NCBI GenBank assembly: GCA_903908285.1
Contig: CAIVRH010000028.1
Location: forward strand, 1 to 52,798
DNA length: 52,798 nt
Direction of reading: 5' to 3'
Origin: an uncultured candidate division Zixibacteria bacterium
GTDB taxonomy: Bacteria; Zixibacteria; MSB-5A5; SM1-73
Shown here: positions 9,716-17,033 of the stretch, one piece after another
Layout: each line of letters starts with the position of its first letter
How positions within the stretch are numbered: position 1 is the first letter of the stretch
Translations under genes and position numbers: made by a program
Notes under the pieces: generated by a model
Seen by the model: the letters and a program-made list of their open reading frames with translations, nothing else
Databases searched by the model: none
Told to the model about the DNA's origin: nothing

Positions 9716-11052
9716 TTCGGTTGTCCTACGGCCGCTCGAAAGAGCGTGTTAGTTAGTGCACGACGCTGCCGCCATGGTTCGGCATCGCGCCAGATGTCGT
9801 GTCCAATCGTAGCCACTTTCAGAGGGATAGTAAGCGGACTACTAAATACCGCGATTACCACCTCCCCTACCTTCAACACATAGGGAATCTTCGACACTTT
9901 CTTCGGTGGATGTAAGATCCGCCCTATAGCGTTTAGATGATCCCGTAATGGTTGGGACACCTGTTCAATATTCCCTGTAGACCTTACAAGCGCAAGCTGT
10001 CTTCTTGTGTCTACTGTGGCCTCTCGCACCTCGGCGATCTCCTTCCACTTAATTTTTTCAATATCAATTGGCAGCGTTGGTGGATCAGCGATGCTTGTCA
10101 TCGGCCCTGTCAGATTGTTGGGTTCGATTGGTACAAGAACATCAGTTGTTGTTTCCAAGAACGGCGCTGGTGATACAGCACCAGACAGTGTGCCCACAGA
10201 TCCACCGTCAGGGTGGAGAGTCTTCTGGGTCGCGTAGTTCCATGCTTGAACCACATTATTCCAAATCCACTCACGCTTGGTGCGATCTGGCTCATGATCT
10301 AATATCGCCAGCACACACGAACGCACCTTCCTCTTGTCTGGATCCTCGATCTCTTTATCGATAAATTTGAGCGTTTCATTAACATGTGCTATATCTTCGT
10401 GCTTATGCGATATAAGCTGTAGAGTTTCTCGAGTTACTTCGCACTGATTTAGTTCATTTAAGATCTCGCCAAGTTTTTCTAAGGAATTGCGAAGAACTTC
10501 ATAATAGTTCGTCCGTTCACCGGCTGGTGCCACCATTTTCTGAGGTTCTTCGTGCATGCCAAAGTAGTTCACTGTTCGACGAGCAGCTTCCAGCCATTTC
10601 TTATATTGCGGATAGGTTTGCATAGTCCGACTTGATCCCTGAGGATCGACGTAGTTCCGAACCTGAACATCATCTATGATCTCATCCGCTAGTCGTTTGA
10701 TGGGGGTCGGATCACTCATGAACAAGGATGATTTCCAGTTTTTATTGCGTGTACGCGTCAAGCCGCGCGCAGCTAGGGCGAAAGGTTTGTTACCGAGGGT
10801 CGGATCGGGCTCCACTCTTAAGTCGAGGAAGGTTCTGTCATGGAACAAAAATTTAAGGGCATCATCATCGGCAAAGAGCTCAAGGACCGCTGCGCTGTCG
10901 AAGATTTGCACATCATTGAGAACAAATTGCGTTCCCAACAACGCATGCAGCTTGAGCGCTCGGATCATTTCTCGAACATCCTGTTCAGGTCCTGTCGCAT
11001 TCGAGGCAATGCGTACAAACTCTCCATCAAGCCAATGAGGATAGAGTTGCAT
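9712..11052 (-). CDS. Unknown 446-aa protein, first gene of a coupled pair
   Basis: I do not recognise the family. No signal peptide is present. Residues about 175-245 (NYYEVLRNSLEKLGEILNEL onwards) are rich in charged helices, and a proline-rich linker follows near 290-330 (TDVLVPIEPNNLTGP). A short hydrophobic stretch near the C-terminus (VGEVVIAVFSSPLTI) could be a membrane-touching helix. The ATG has a perfect AGGAGG site and lies only 44 bases from the attC site at 11096-11170, as expected for a cassette gene. The Nudix-like gene overlaps its end by 4 bp. The two look like a dedicated two-protein system, whose purpose cannot be inferred safely from sequence. Confidence 0.75.
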   Translation of the reverse strand: MQLYPHWLDGEFVRIASNATGPEQDVREMIRALKLHALLGTQFVLNDVQIFDSAAVLELFADDDALKFLFHDRTFLDLRVEPDPTLGNKPFALAARGLTRTRNKNWKSSLFMSDPTPIKRLADEIIDDVQVRNYVDPQGSSRTMQTYPQYKKWLEAARRTVNYFGMHEEPQKMVAPAGERTNYYEVLRNSLEKLGEILNELNQCEVTRETLQLISHKHEDIAHVNETLKFIDKEIEDPDKRKVRSCVLAILDHEPDRTKREWIWNNVVQAWNYATQKTLHPDGGSVGTLSGAVSPAPFLETTTDVLVPIEPNNLTGPMTSIADPPTLPIDIEKIKWKEIAEVREATVDTRRQLALVRSTGNIEQVSQPLRDHLNAIGRILHPPKKVSKIPYVLKVGEVVIAVFSSPLTIPLKVATIGHDIWRDAEPWRQRRALTNTLFRAAVGQPK

Positions 11053-11095
11053 AGAAACCTCCTTTAGTCATTCCGGTACAGTGAGGTGTAAAGCA

Positions 11096-11170
11096 ACCCA
11101 ACGTCTCGGCATCAGCAGCGGTGGATAGAGCACAGCGAGTGAAGCCGTCAACTGGATGCCATTGTTGGAC
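11096..11170 (-). other. attC-type cassette recombination site (75 bp)
   Basis: On the minus strand the site runs from GTCCAAC, a perfect RYYYAAC core, to GTTGGGT, a perfect GTTRRRY core. CCAAC pairs with GTTGG, GGCATC with GATGCC, and an inner GACGG stretch with CCGCTGCT, with a 3- to 5-base unpaired spacer and small bulges between the arms. It begins 6 bases after the stop of the HNH gene and ends 44 bases before the next start codon. This is the placement of an attC at the 3' end of a cassette gene. It is the strongest attC candidate in the window. Confidence 0.82.
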
Positions 11171-11175
11171 TGCAG

Positions 11176-12120
11176 TTACGTTGATTGATATTCGGTAAAT
11201 TCTCCATAAATATCCGAGTAACTGGCAATTTCTAGAATTTCCCACCAATTACTTTTGAACCGACGCATTTCTTTTTCATCTAGCTGCATAAAAGATAATC
11301 TCACTGAGAGTGTTTCGCCATTTCTTCCGGATGCTTCCGGATAGAAAAATTCGCACGTCAGCAGAGATTTCAGTTGTTTGACCAAATCCTTTTCAAGCAA
11401 ATCGCACACAATAGGATAATCTGACGGATCATAATCGTTCAACCAATCAGGGCACAATTTACTTTCCCATAAATCATAATAATTAAGCCCAAAAGTGATA
11501 ATTATAGGTTCTATTCTTACCTTTGGCGATGGCTCTTGCTGGAGAATAGTGATGAGAGCTTGTTTCGATAGCAATCCTTCACTTAACGCTATTTCTAAAC
11601 TGCCTAGAAGCTTTCCTCTTTCCAATTCGCGAATAACTCTTAGTTCTTTTTCCTGTGCAGTTGTGACTTTTCCGCTAGCAATGCTTATGTAGTATCGTGT
11701 TGTGCCCTTATCAAAAACTGTTCCACCTTTTTCAAGATTACAGCGCCAATGTGCAGGAATCCAATTGCAGTAATCTTCAACGTCAAAATCCGAATCTAAC
11801 TCATACTCTTGTAGTATTTTCTTCAATTTTTCCGGAGTTTTCAGTAGATGCTCTGGCAAAATGTGATCAATCCAGACATCTTTGTAATCTACTGGCTTTT
11901 TGCAGTAGCAGCAGATTCCTTTATAGGCAAGCCAGAGAGCAAATCTCTTTCTCGGTGGAATGTGTTGCTTTTTCATTTCAAGAATAGGTTTGTTTTCTAT
12001 CAAGCAACTCAACATTGTTTGTATTGATCTGTTTGACATTCCAAACTTAGCTTTATTTGCAGAATAGAATACTCTTGAAAACAGCACTAGTCTTTTCAAA
12101 ATGCTGATATCAAACTGCAC
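11176..12120 (-). CDS. HNH endonuclease-domain protein (cassette-borne)
   Basis: 314-aa protein with an HNH/McrA-like nuclease motif. C71-Y-C73 opens the zinc knuckle, WIDHILP (D85, H86) is the catalytic beta-hairpin, and NWIPAHWRCNLEKGG (N119, H124, C127, N128, K131) supplies the rest. The C-terminal 170 residues are unassigned. The start is taken as GTG at 12120, because a TAG lies in frame two codons upstream; a later ATG at residue 28 is also possible. The base composition is AT-richer than its neighbours. A consensus promoter lies about 100 bp upstream and an attC follows at once. Cassette-borne HNH genes may act in defence or restriction, but here that is inference. Confidence 0.8.
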   Translation of the reverse strand: MQFDISILKRLVLFSRVFYSANKAKFGMSNRSIQTMLSCLIENKPILEMKKQHIPPRKRFALWLAYKGICCYCKKPVDYKDVWIDHILPEHLLKTPEKLKKILQEYELDSDFDVEDYCNWIPAHWRCNLEKGGTVFDKGTTRYYISIASGKVTTAQEKELRVIRELERGKLLGSLEIALSEGLLSKQALITILQQEPSPKVRIEPIIITFGLNYYDLWESKLCPDWLNDYDPSDYPIVCDLLEKDLVKQLKSLLTCEFFYPEASGRNGETLSVRLSFMQLDEKEMRRFKSNWWEILEIASYSDIYGEFTEYQST

Positions 12121-12216
12121 ATTCTAATCTTATTCATAGTTTTTCGCCCACTGAAAAAATCCCTGAATGCATTAATCGTAACCCTTTATCGCGAAATTAT
12201 AATTATTTCCATGTTC

Positions 12217-12244
12217 ATTATAATTATTCAGACAATCTTGTCAA
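12217..12244 (-). promoter_or_regulatory. Perfect-consensus sigma-70-type promoter reading into the accessory block
   Basis: Minus strand: TTGACA at 12244-12239 and TATAAT at 12222-12217, separated by 16 bp. Both hexamers match the consensus exactly. Transcription would start near 12210, about 90 bases before the HNH start, and run through the whole minus-strand block. It occupies the place a cassette promoter would hold. Confidence 0.7.
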
Positions 12245-12339
12245 CCCTAAATCTGAATATAATACTGTAAGGATATTTTCACAGACTGAAGTTTGCGGCT
12301 ATAAAAACTCTATTTAAAGAGCTTGGGACTCCTGATTTA

Positions 12340-12618
12340 CTACTTCTGTTTCTGCTTATAAACCACCGGCAATCTCTTCCCCATCCGGGTCATGATCTCA
12401 TAAGCAAATGTTCCGGTCCATTCACCCAAATCATGCGCGGAGATTTCGTCTTTCCCCTGTTTTCCCATCACCACCACTTCGTCTCCAACTTTCACGCCGG
12501 GAATATGGGTAACATCAACCATGAAAGCATCCATACACATCCGTCCCGCAACTTTGGCTCTTTTCCCGTGTATCAGCACTTCCCCTTTGTTTGAAAGCAG
12601 CCGGCTGTAACCGTCGGT
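12340..12618 (-). pseudogene. Truncated duplicate of the 3' end of alr
   Basis: This stretch is a diverged copy of the last 80-90 codons of the intact alr gene at 13892-15034. The peptides align almost residue for residue (LIHGKRAKV, CMDAFMVDVT, DLGEWTGTFAYEIMTRMGKR) but end KQKQK instead of KQR. Similarity stops abruptly at the codon for the tyrosine in DGYSRLLSNKG, near 12618. The upstream sequence is unrelated and has no start codon in frame before MLIHG. The piece lacks the PLP lysine and cannot be a racemase. It marks a segmental duplication next to the accessory block. Confidence 0.85.
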
Positions 12619-12675
12619 TGGAGTGACAGGTTGGGCGGGAAATACGGGTGGATGACAGAATCGTATTTCATCTGT

Positions 12676-13572
12676 CTATCGTTTGCCCGTTACTATCTGC
12701 TGCGCTTCCGCACAAGCTGTACCTGGGTTTTTTTCAAACAACTTTGATACTATCGAAATATTTTCCTCTCTGGTTTTTCCATTCTCCCTCAGTGCCTTGA
12801 GCCAATTGGCTTCAAGTTCCTGTAAACCGATCCCGAACACGTCCTGCCATGGCCGATCCTTCTCCTGGGAGAGTCGTTGTAGCTTCTTTATCTTGTCGAT
12901 TCCATAGGTGTTAAACAAATAGTTGCCGAAAGACCCCGCTTCGGCATAAGCCTTGTGTTGTTTGGCTTTATCAAAAATCGATAGTTTTCCGCCCCCCTCG
13001 TCCTTCATACCCCACGACTCATGATCCGGTCCTAATTCATTGAGGGGGATATATGATTTCATTTTAAGGAGAGCCAATACCCAGTCATCACTGCCGAATC
13101 CACACATGGGAAATGTTAACGGATTCCCGATTTGCGCCTCGGTAAGAATACCCATCATGTTGCGAATCAACTTATCCTTTTGTGGGAATACCGCACTCGT
13201 AAGCTTGTGCGCCATCATTTGCGGCGATCCTTCGGATTTGAAGACTAAAACGATCCGTACACTTTTGCCATCCTTTTTTTCCCAGTAAAAGACACTAGAA
13301 TAGACATCCCTGCGTGGCGCATCAAAAACGACTCGTATCTTTCCCAATCGGTCTATTCCGGAATCGGCAGACCAAAATGCAAGAATACTATCCAATGTTG
13401 CTTGCGCTTGATCGGCCAAGCTTTTCAGCTGATCATTCGATAATTTGCCGGTGGCATCGCTTACCATGAGGTGCTGGGTTTCTATAATCAAGCTGGATGG
13501 CTGTGACAACCCGGCTATCAATAATCCGGCTATAAAGATCGATACCACCAACACTCTTCTGATCATCGGCAT
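12676..13572 (-). CDS. Secreted degenerate peptidase-MA-like protein
   Basis: 298-aa exported protein. MPMIRRVLVVSIFIAGLLIAGLS is a signal peptide or N-terminal anchor. The middle (FGSDDWVLALL) and the end (GSFGNYLFNTYGIDKIKKL, then GLQELEANWLKAL) follow the plan of the gluzincin peptidase-MA-like family. Where those enzymes have HExxH, this one has MAHKLTSAVF, so the glutamate and second histidine are missing and it is probably not a peptidase. The start at 13572 is set by AAGGAGG just upstream. The gene sits between the alr fragment and intact alr, on the same strand. Confidence 0.68.
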   Translation of the reverse strand: MPMIRRVLVVSIFIAGLLIAGLSQPSSLIIETQHLMVSDATGKLSNDQLKSLADQAQATLDSILAFWSADSGIDRLGKIRVVFDAPRRDVYSSVFYWEKKDGKSVRIVLVFKSEGSPQMMAHKLTSAVFPQKDKLIRNMMGILTEAQIGNPLTFPMCGFGSDDWVLALLKMKSYIPLNELGPDHESWGMKDEGGGKLSIFDKAKQHKAYAEAGSFGNYLFNTYGIDKIKKLQRLSQEKDRPWQDVFGIGLQELEANWLKALRENGKTREENISIVSKLFEKNPGTACAEAQQIVTGKR

Positions 13573-13891
13573 CTTTCCTCCTTTTTTGCCATTGCACTCC
13601 AGTCCTCTGCTGCCCAACTATGGTTTTTATAGTTTCTTCATCAGACCTATTGGTCGCAAAACTGCGGTATAACACACCGTAATGCGCCGAGGTTTAAGTT
13701 TTGCTCTTCCAACATAAACCGGTTAATTGGCGAAGCTGATCCACTAACTTTGGTTTCATGCTGGCTGCTGGCGAACAATCTTCAATTCGACAGTTTATGC
13801 TCCGCCCGGACATAATGATACTCCTATTCTGATAGATGCTTTACTATAATAAGATAAAAAGAATATCTTGCAAATCAAGTGATTCTTGTTT
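13573..13891. other. Gap between the alr gene and the peptidase-like gene
   Basis: About 320 bp with no gene that I can support. I see no clear terminator for alr and no recognisable repeat. The AGGAGG of the downstream gene lies at its left edge. Confidence 0.5.
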
Positions 13892-15034
13892 CTATCTTTG
13901 TTTATAAACCACCGGCAGTCTTTTCCCCATCCGGGTCATGATCTCATAAGCAAAAGTCCCGGTCCATTCACCCAGATCATGTGCGGTAATCTCGTCTTTC
14001 CCCTGTTTTCCCATCACTACCACCTCGTCCCCCACTTTCACGTTTGGTATACCGGTTACGTCCACCATGAAAGCATCCATACACACCCGGCCTACCACTT
14101 TAGCCCTCTTCCCGTGGATCAGCACCTCCCCTTTGTTGGAGAGAAGCCGGCTGTAACCGTCCGCATATCCCAATGGTATGGTAGCGATTTTGGTTTTCTT
14201 CATGGTGATAAAAGTTTTTCCATAGCTTATGGGGGTTCCGCCGCCGACGACTTTGAGAAACATCACCCGGCTTTTCAAACTCATCGCCGGTTTTACCTGG
14301 ATGGATTCGGAGGTCTCGTGCGAGGGATATAGACCGTAAAGCAGGTGCCCCACCCGAACATGATTGAAATAACTAGCAGGTATATCCAGCACTGCGCCAG
14401 AGTTGGCAATGGATTTTATGGGGATGTCATCGGAGAAAGATTGCACTTCATCCAAAGTCTTCTTAAATTCCGATAGCTGGTGAAAGGCAAAATCCTTTTC
14501 TTTGTGATCGGAGGAGGAAAACTGGGAAAGAATTCCTTTCAGCCGAACGTTAGGCAGCTTGTTGATTCCTTTAACCAACTTGACCGTGTCTTTGGGCAGA
14601 ACACCGTAGCGACCCAGACCCGTATCAATTTCTATATAGAGATTACAATATCGCTTTCTCTTTTTGGCTTCGCGGGAGATATTTTTAACCAATTCCAAAT
14701 CAGTGACCACCTGTTCCAAATCGTATTCCACGATCAAGCTCGCCCTCTCCGGTGGTTCCGGGTAAAGATTGACCACCGTCCCTTTGATCCCCATTTCCCG
14801 CAGCTCGATCCCTTCTTCGAGAATAGCCACACCCAATGAGCCGGCGCCATTTTCCATTGCCACTTTTGCCACCGGATAAGCCCCGTGACCGTATCCGTTG
14901 GCTTTTACGATCACCATCAACTCGATTTTCTTCCCCAGTTTTTTCTTGATCTGCCGGATGTTGAAGGCGATAGCACCTAAATCGATCTCCAGGAATGCCG
15001 GACGGTGATATGGATTATTATTCGAATTCATCAT
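13892..15034 (-). CDS. alr: Alanine racemase
   Basis: Interconverts L- and D-alanine, supplying D-alanine for peptidoglycan. It is a fold-type III PLP enzyme of 380 aa with an N-terminal TIM barrel and a C-terminal beta domain. The PLP lysine is K44 in VIVKANGYGHG. HVRVGHLLYGLYP and CMDAFMVDVTGIP, the segment around the carboxylate-binding region, are present. Two tandem ATGs begin the frame after a GGGGA site. A promoter-like TTGACA lies about 120 bp upstream. A broken duplicate of its 3' end lies at 12340-12618. Confidence 0.95.
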   Translation of the reverse strand: MMNSNNNPYHRPAFLEIDLGAIAFNIRQIKKKLGKKIELMVIVKANGYGHGAYPVAKVAMENGAGSLGVAILEEGIELREMGIKGTVVNLYPEPPERASLIVEYDLEQVVTDLELVKNISREAKKRKRYCNLYIEIDTGLGRYGVLPKDTVKLVKGINKLPNVRLKGILSQFSSSDHKEKDFAFHQLSEFKKTLDEVQSFSDDIPIKSIANSGAVLDIPASYFNHVRVGHLLYGLYPSHETSESIQVKPAMSLKSRVMFLKVVGGGTPISYGKTFITMKKTKIATIPLGYADGYSRLLSNKGEVLIHGKRAKVVGRVCMDAFMVDVTGIPNVKVGDEVVVMGKQGKDEITAHDLGEWTGTFAYEIMTRMGKRLPVVYKQR

Positions 15035-15129
15035 TTAATTCCCCTGCCTTCATGAAAACCAAAACAAAGTTTTAAGCGTTAACCTTTACGCTGTTATGGA
15101 ACAGCGCTACCAATGACCGAAACGCTGCG

Positions 15130-15159
15130 TATATAATCTGAATATTACCAAATTGTCAA
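15130..15159 (-). promoter_or_regulatory. Likely promoter of alr
   Basis: Minus strand: TTGACA at 15159-15154 and TATATA at 15135-15130 with an 18-bp spacer; TTATAT with 17 bp is equally possible. The predicted start lies about 90 bases before the alr ATG. It lies in the divergent gap between alr and lptC. Confidence 0.55.
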
Positions 15160-15276
15160 GCGAAATAACCTTGAGAAGACTTGGTCCTAACGACTGAGGC
15201 AATCAGCGAACCCATGAAAACATCGAAATCTCTTGACGGTGTAAAATGTTTTTATATCTTGAAGCTTGGAAAGCTT

Positions 15277-15834
15277 ATGAAGAAAAATAGAATCATACTA
15301 ATAATAGTTGGAATCCTTCTTTTGATCTCTGCCTGCAGCAAGGAGAAATCGCAGGCTCCCGCTACCCAGGTAAATATACCGGACCAGACCATGGAGAACT
15401 CCACCATCACCTTCACCGAAGAAGGGATAAGATCCGCAGTCATCTGGGCTAAATATGTGGAGGTGTACGAAAAGCTCGATATGAAAAAAGCCCAACAGCT
15501 GCGAGCGGATTTCTTTGACAAGGAGGGAAATCACACCTCGTTTCTGGTGGCGGACAGCGGGAGAATTCAGGAGAAGAAAAGAAAGTTCGAAGCTTTGGGG
15601 GATGTGGTGGTGACCACGGATGACGGGATAAAACTTCAAACCCAGAGCTTAAGGTGGGATCCGGGAATAAATAGAATCGTCACCGAAGATTTCGTCACCA
15701 TCACCAAGGACCGGAGCGTGATCACAGGATACGGGCTGGAGGCGGACCAGCAGTTAAAACACATTGTGATAAAAAAACAAGTGAAAGGGAAAATATCGGA
15801 TATCTCGGAGGAGGGTTTGAAGGACAGCCTGTGA
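15277..15834 (+). CDS. lptC: LptC-like LPS-export lipoprotein
   Basis: 185-aa protein. MKKNRIILIIVGILLLISAC is a lipoprotein signal peptide, with the acylated cysteine at residue 20. The rest is a beta-jelly-roll LptC-type domain with pairs such as GVTxGxVxx-like strands: ADFFDKEGNHTSFLVADSG, GDVVVTTDDGIKL, SGYGLEAD-like ITGYGLEAD. LptC hands LPS from the inner-membrane LptBFG complex to LptA. The ATG at 15277 is chosen because it gives a clean signal peptide. lptB follows after a 300-bp repeat-filled gap where lptA is usually found. Here no lptA-like frame is visible. Confidence 0.78.
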   Translation: MKKNRIILIIVGILLLISACSKEKSQAPATQVNIPDQTMENSTITFTEEGIRSAVIWAKYVEVYEKLDMKKAQQLRADFFDKEGNHTSFLVADSGRIQEKKRKFEALGDVVVTTDDGIKLQTQSLRWDPGINRIVTEDFVTITKDRSVITGYGLEADQQLKHIVIKKQVKGKISDISEEGLKDSL

Positions 15835-15859
15835 TGTAAGAAAATAGGTTTTCGTAATG

Positions 15860-16109
15860 CGTTTATCGGTAGCGAATCTCGCATCGAAGTTCGTAGATCG
15901 TAAATAGGAGGTCAAAATCCAAACGCCGATGGACGAGCTGCGATAACCGATTCGAGCATCGCTACCGTTAACCGAGTAAGATTGTCGTGTTTCGTTTATC
16001 GGTAGCGAAAATCGCATCGAAGTTCGTAGATCGTAAATAGGAGGTCAAAATCCAAACTCCGATGGACGAGCTGCGATAACCGATTCGAGCATCGCTACCG
16101 CTAACCGAG
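15860..16109. repeat. Two 117-bp palindrome-ended units in tandem (period 133)
   Basis: Units at 15860-15976 and 15993-16109 differ at only about four bases and are separated by a 16-bp spacer. Each unit has inverted-repeat ends: atcggtagcgaatctcgcat at the left pairs with a reverse-complementary, slightly imperfect arm that ends in tcgctaccg. The interior carries aaataggaggtcaaaatcc. The units could be a small non-autonomous element or a structured RNA element inside the lptC-lptB transcript. I do not recognise the family. Confidence 0.8.
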
Positions 16110-16134
16110 TTTTGAATAGCTTAAGGGGAAACGG

Positions 16135-16872
16135 ATGAATAATAGTTTGATAACATTAAGATCGGAGAAGCTGGTAAAAATCTATAAGAGAAGAAGGGTG
16201 GTCGACGGTGTTTCCATCGAGGTAAAGCAGGGTGAGGTGGTGGGGCTTTTGGGGCCTAACGGCGCGGGGAAAACCACCACCTTCTATATGATCATCGGCT
16301 TCATCAAACCGGACGGAGGCAAAGTCTGGCTGGATCAGGAGGATATCACCCGTCTTCCCATGTACGAGCGGGCCCGTCGGGGAATCGGATACCTCTCTCA
16401 GGAGCCGTCCGTCTTTCGTAAATTAAATGTAGAACAGAATATTATGGCTATTCTCCAGATGCAGAATCTTACCAAAGGGGAAAGGGAAGAGAGGCTGGAA
16501 AACCTGTTGAAGGATTTGGATATCTCTCATCTGGCCAAGAGTAAAGCCTACACCCTTTCCGGAGGCGAGAGGCGAAGGGTGGAAATAACCCGGGCACTGG
16601 CTACCCAACCCAAATTCATGCTCTTAGACGAGCCTTTTTCCGGCATCGATCCCATCGTGGTGGAGGACATTCAGAAGATCATATACCGCCTGAAGGAGAA
16701 AAAACTGGGGATATTAATCACCGATCACAACGTGCGCGAAACCCTCTCCATTACCGACCGGGCTTATATCATCAGCGACGGGGAGATCTTGAAAACTGGC
16801 ACCGCCGAGTTTCTGGCATCCGATCCGGAGGCTAAAAAGATTTACTTAGGGGAGAAGTTCAAGTTAAACTAA
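16135..16872 (+). CDS. lptB: LPS export ABC transporter ATPase LptB
   Basis: Cytoplasmic ATPase that powers LPS extraction by LptFG. It is 245 aa. Walker A is GPNGAGKTT at 40-48, the Q-loop lies in [13 protein letters not shown], the signature is [15 protein letters not shown], Walker B is [13 protein letters not shown], and the switch histidine is in ITDHNVRE. The [19 protein letters not shown] stretch is typical of LptB rather than other ABC ATPases. The membrane subunits LptF and LptG are not in the window. It is followed by rpoN, reproducing the lptB-rpoN linkage of many Gram-negative bacteria. Confidence 0.95.
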   Translation: MNNSLITLRSEKLVKIYKRRRVVDGVSIEVKQGEVVGLLGPNGAGKTTTFYMIIGFIKPDGGKVWLDQEDITRLPMYERARRGIGYLSQEPSVFRKLNVEQNIMAILQMQNLTKGEREERLENLLKDLDISHLAKSKAYTLSGGERRRVEITRALATQPKFMLLDEPFSGIDPIVVEDIQKIIYRLKEKKLGILITDHNVRETLSITDRAYIISDGEILKTGTAEFLASDPEAKKIYLGEKFKLN

Positions 16873-16905
16873 TACTTACCTTCTTCCGATATATGTAAAA
16901 AAGAC

Positions 16906-16933
16906 TTGAAAAAAATAGAATTTGCATTATATT
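16906..16933 (+). promoter_or_regulatory. Likely promoter upstream of rpoN
   Basis: TTGAAA at 16906-16911 and TATATT at 16928-16933 with a 16-bp spacer. This places a start near 16940, about 95 bases before the rpoN ATG, and would let rpoN be expressed independently of lptB. Confidence 0.45.
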
Positions 16934-17033
16934 TATTATGTGGAATCGGTTCGGGTGAGAGCTGGTTTTACTAAAGGAATTTTAAACCGGATTTGGGGTT
17001 TCTGGTAACGAAAGTTTTTCTTTCGAGGCGACC

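Noticed and set aside
9283-10364. Several long open frames on the plus strand opposite the cassette genes.
   Set aside because: They lack ribosome binding sites and recognisable domains. They are reverse-strand shadows of the 446-aa and Nudix-like genes.
12618-12670. The open frame upstream of the alr fragment might extend the protein.
   Set aside because: It lacks a start codon, shows no similarity to alr and runs into a stop. The duplication breakpoint is at about 12618.
16873-17033. Search for sigma-54 (-24/-12) promoters, given rpoN in the window.
   Set aside because: No TGGC-N7-8-TTGC type site was found here or before the other genes that I inspected by eye.
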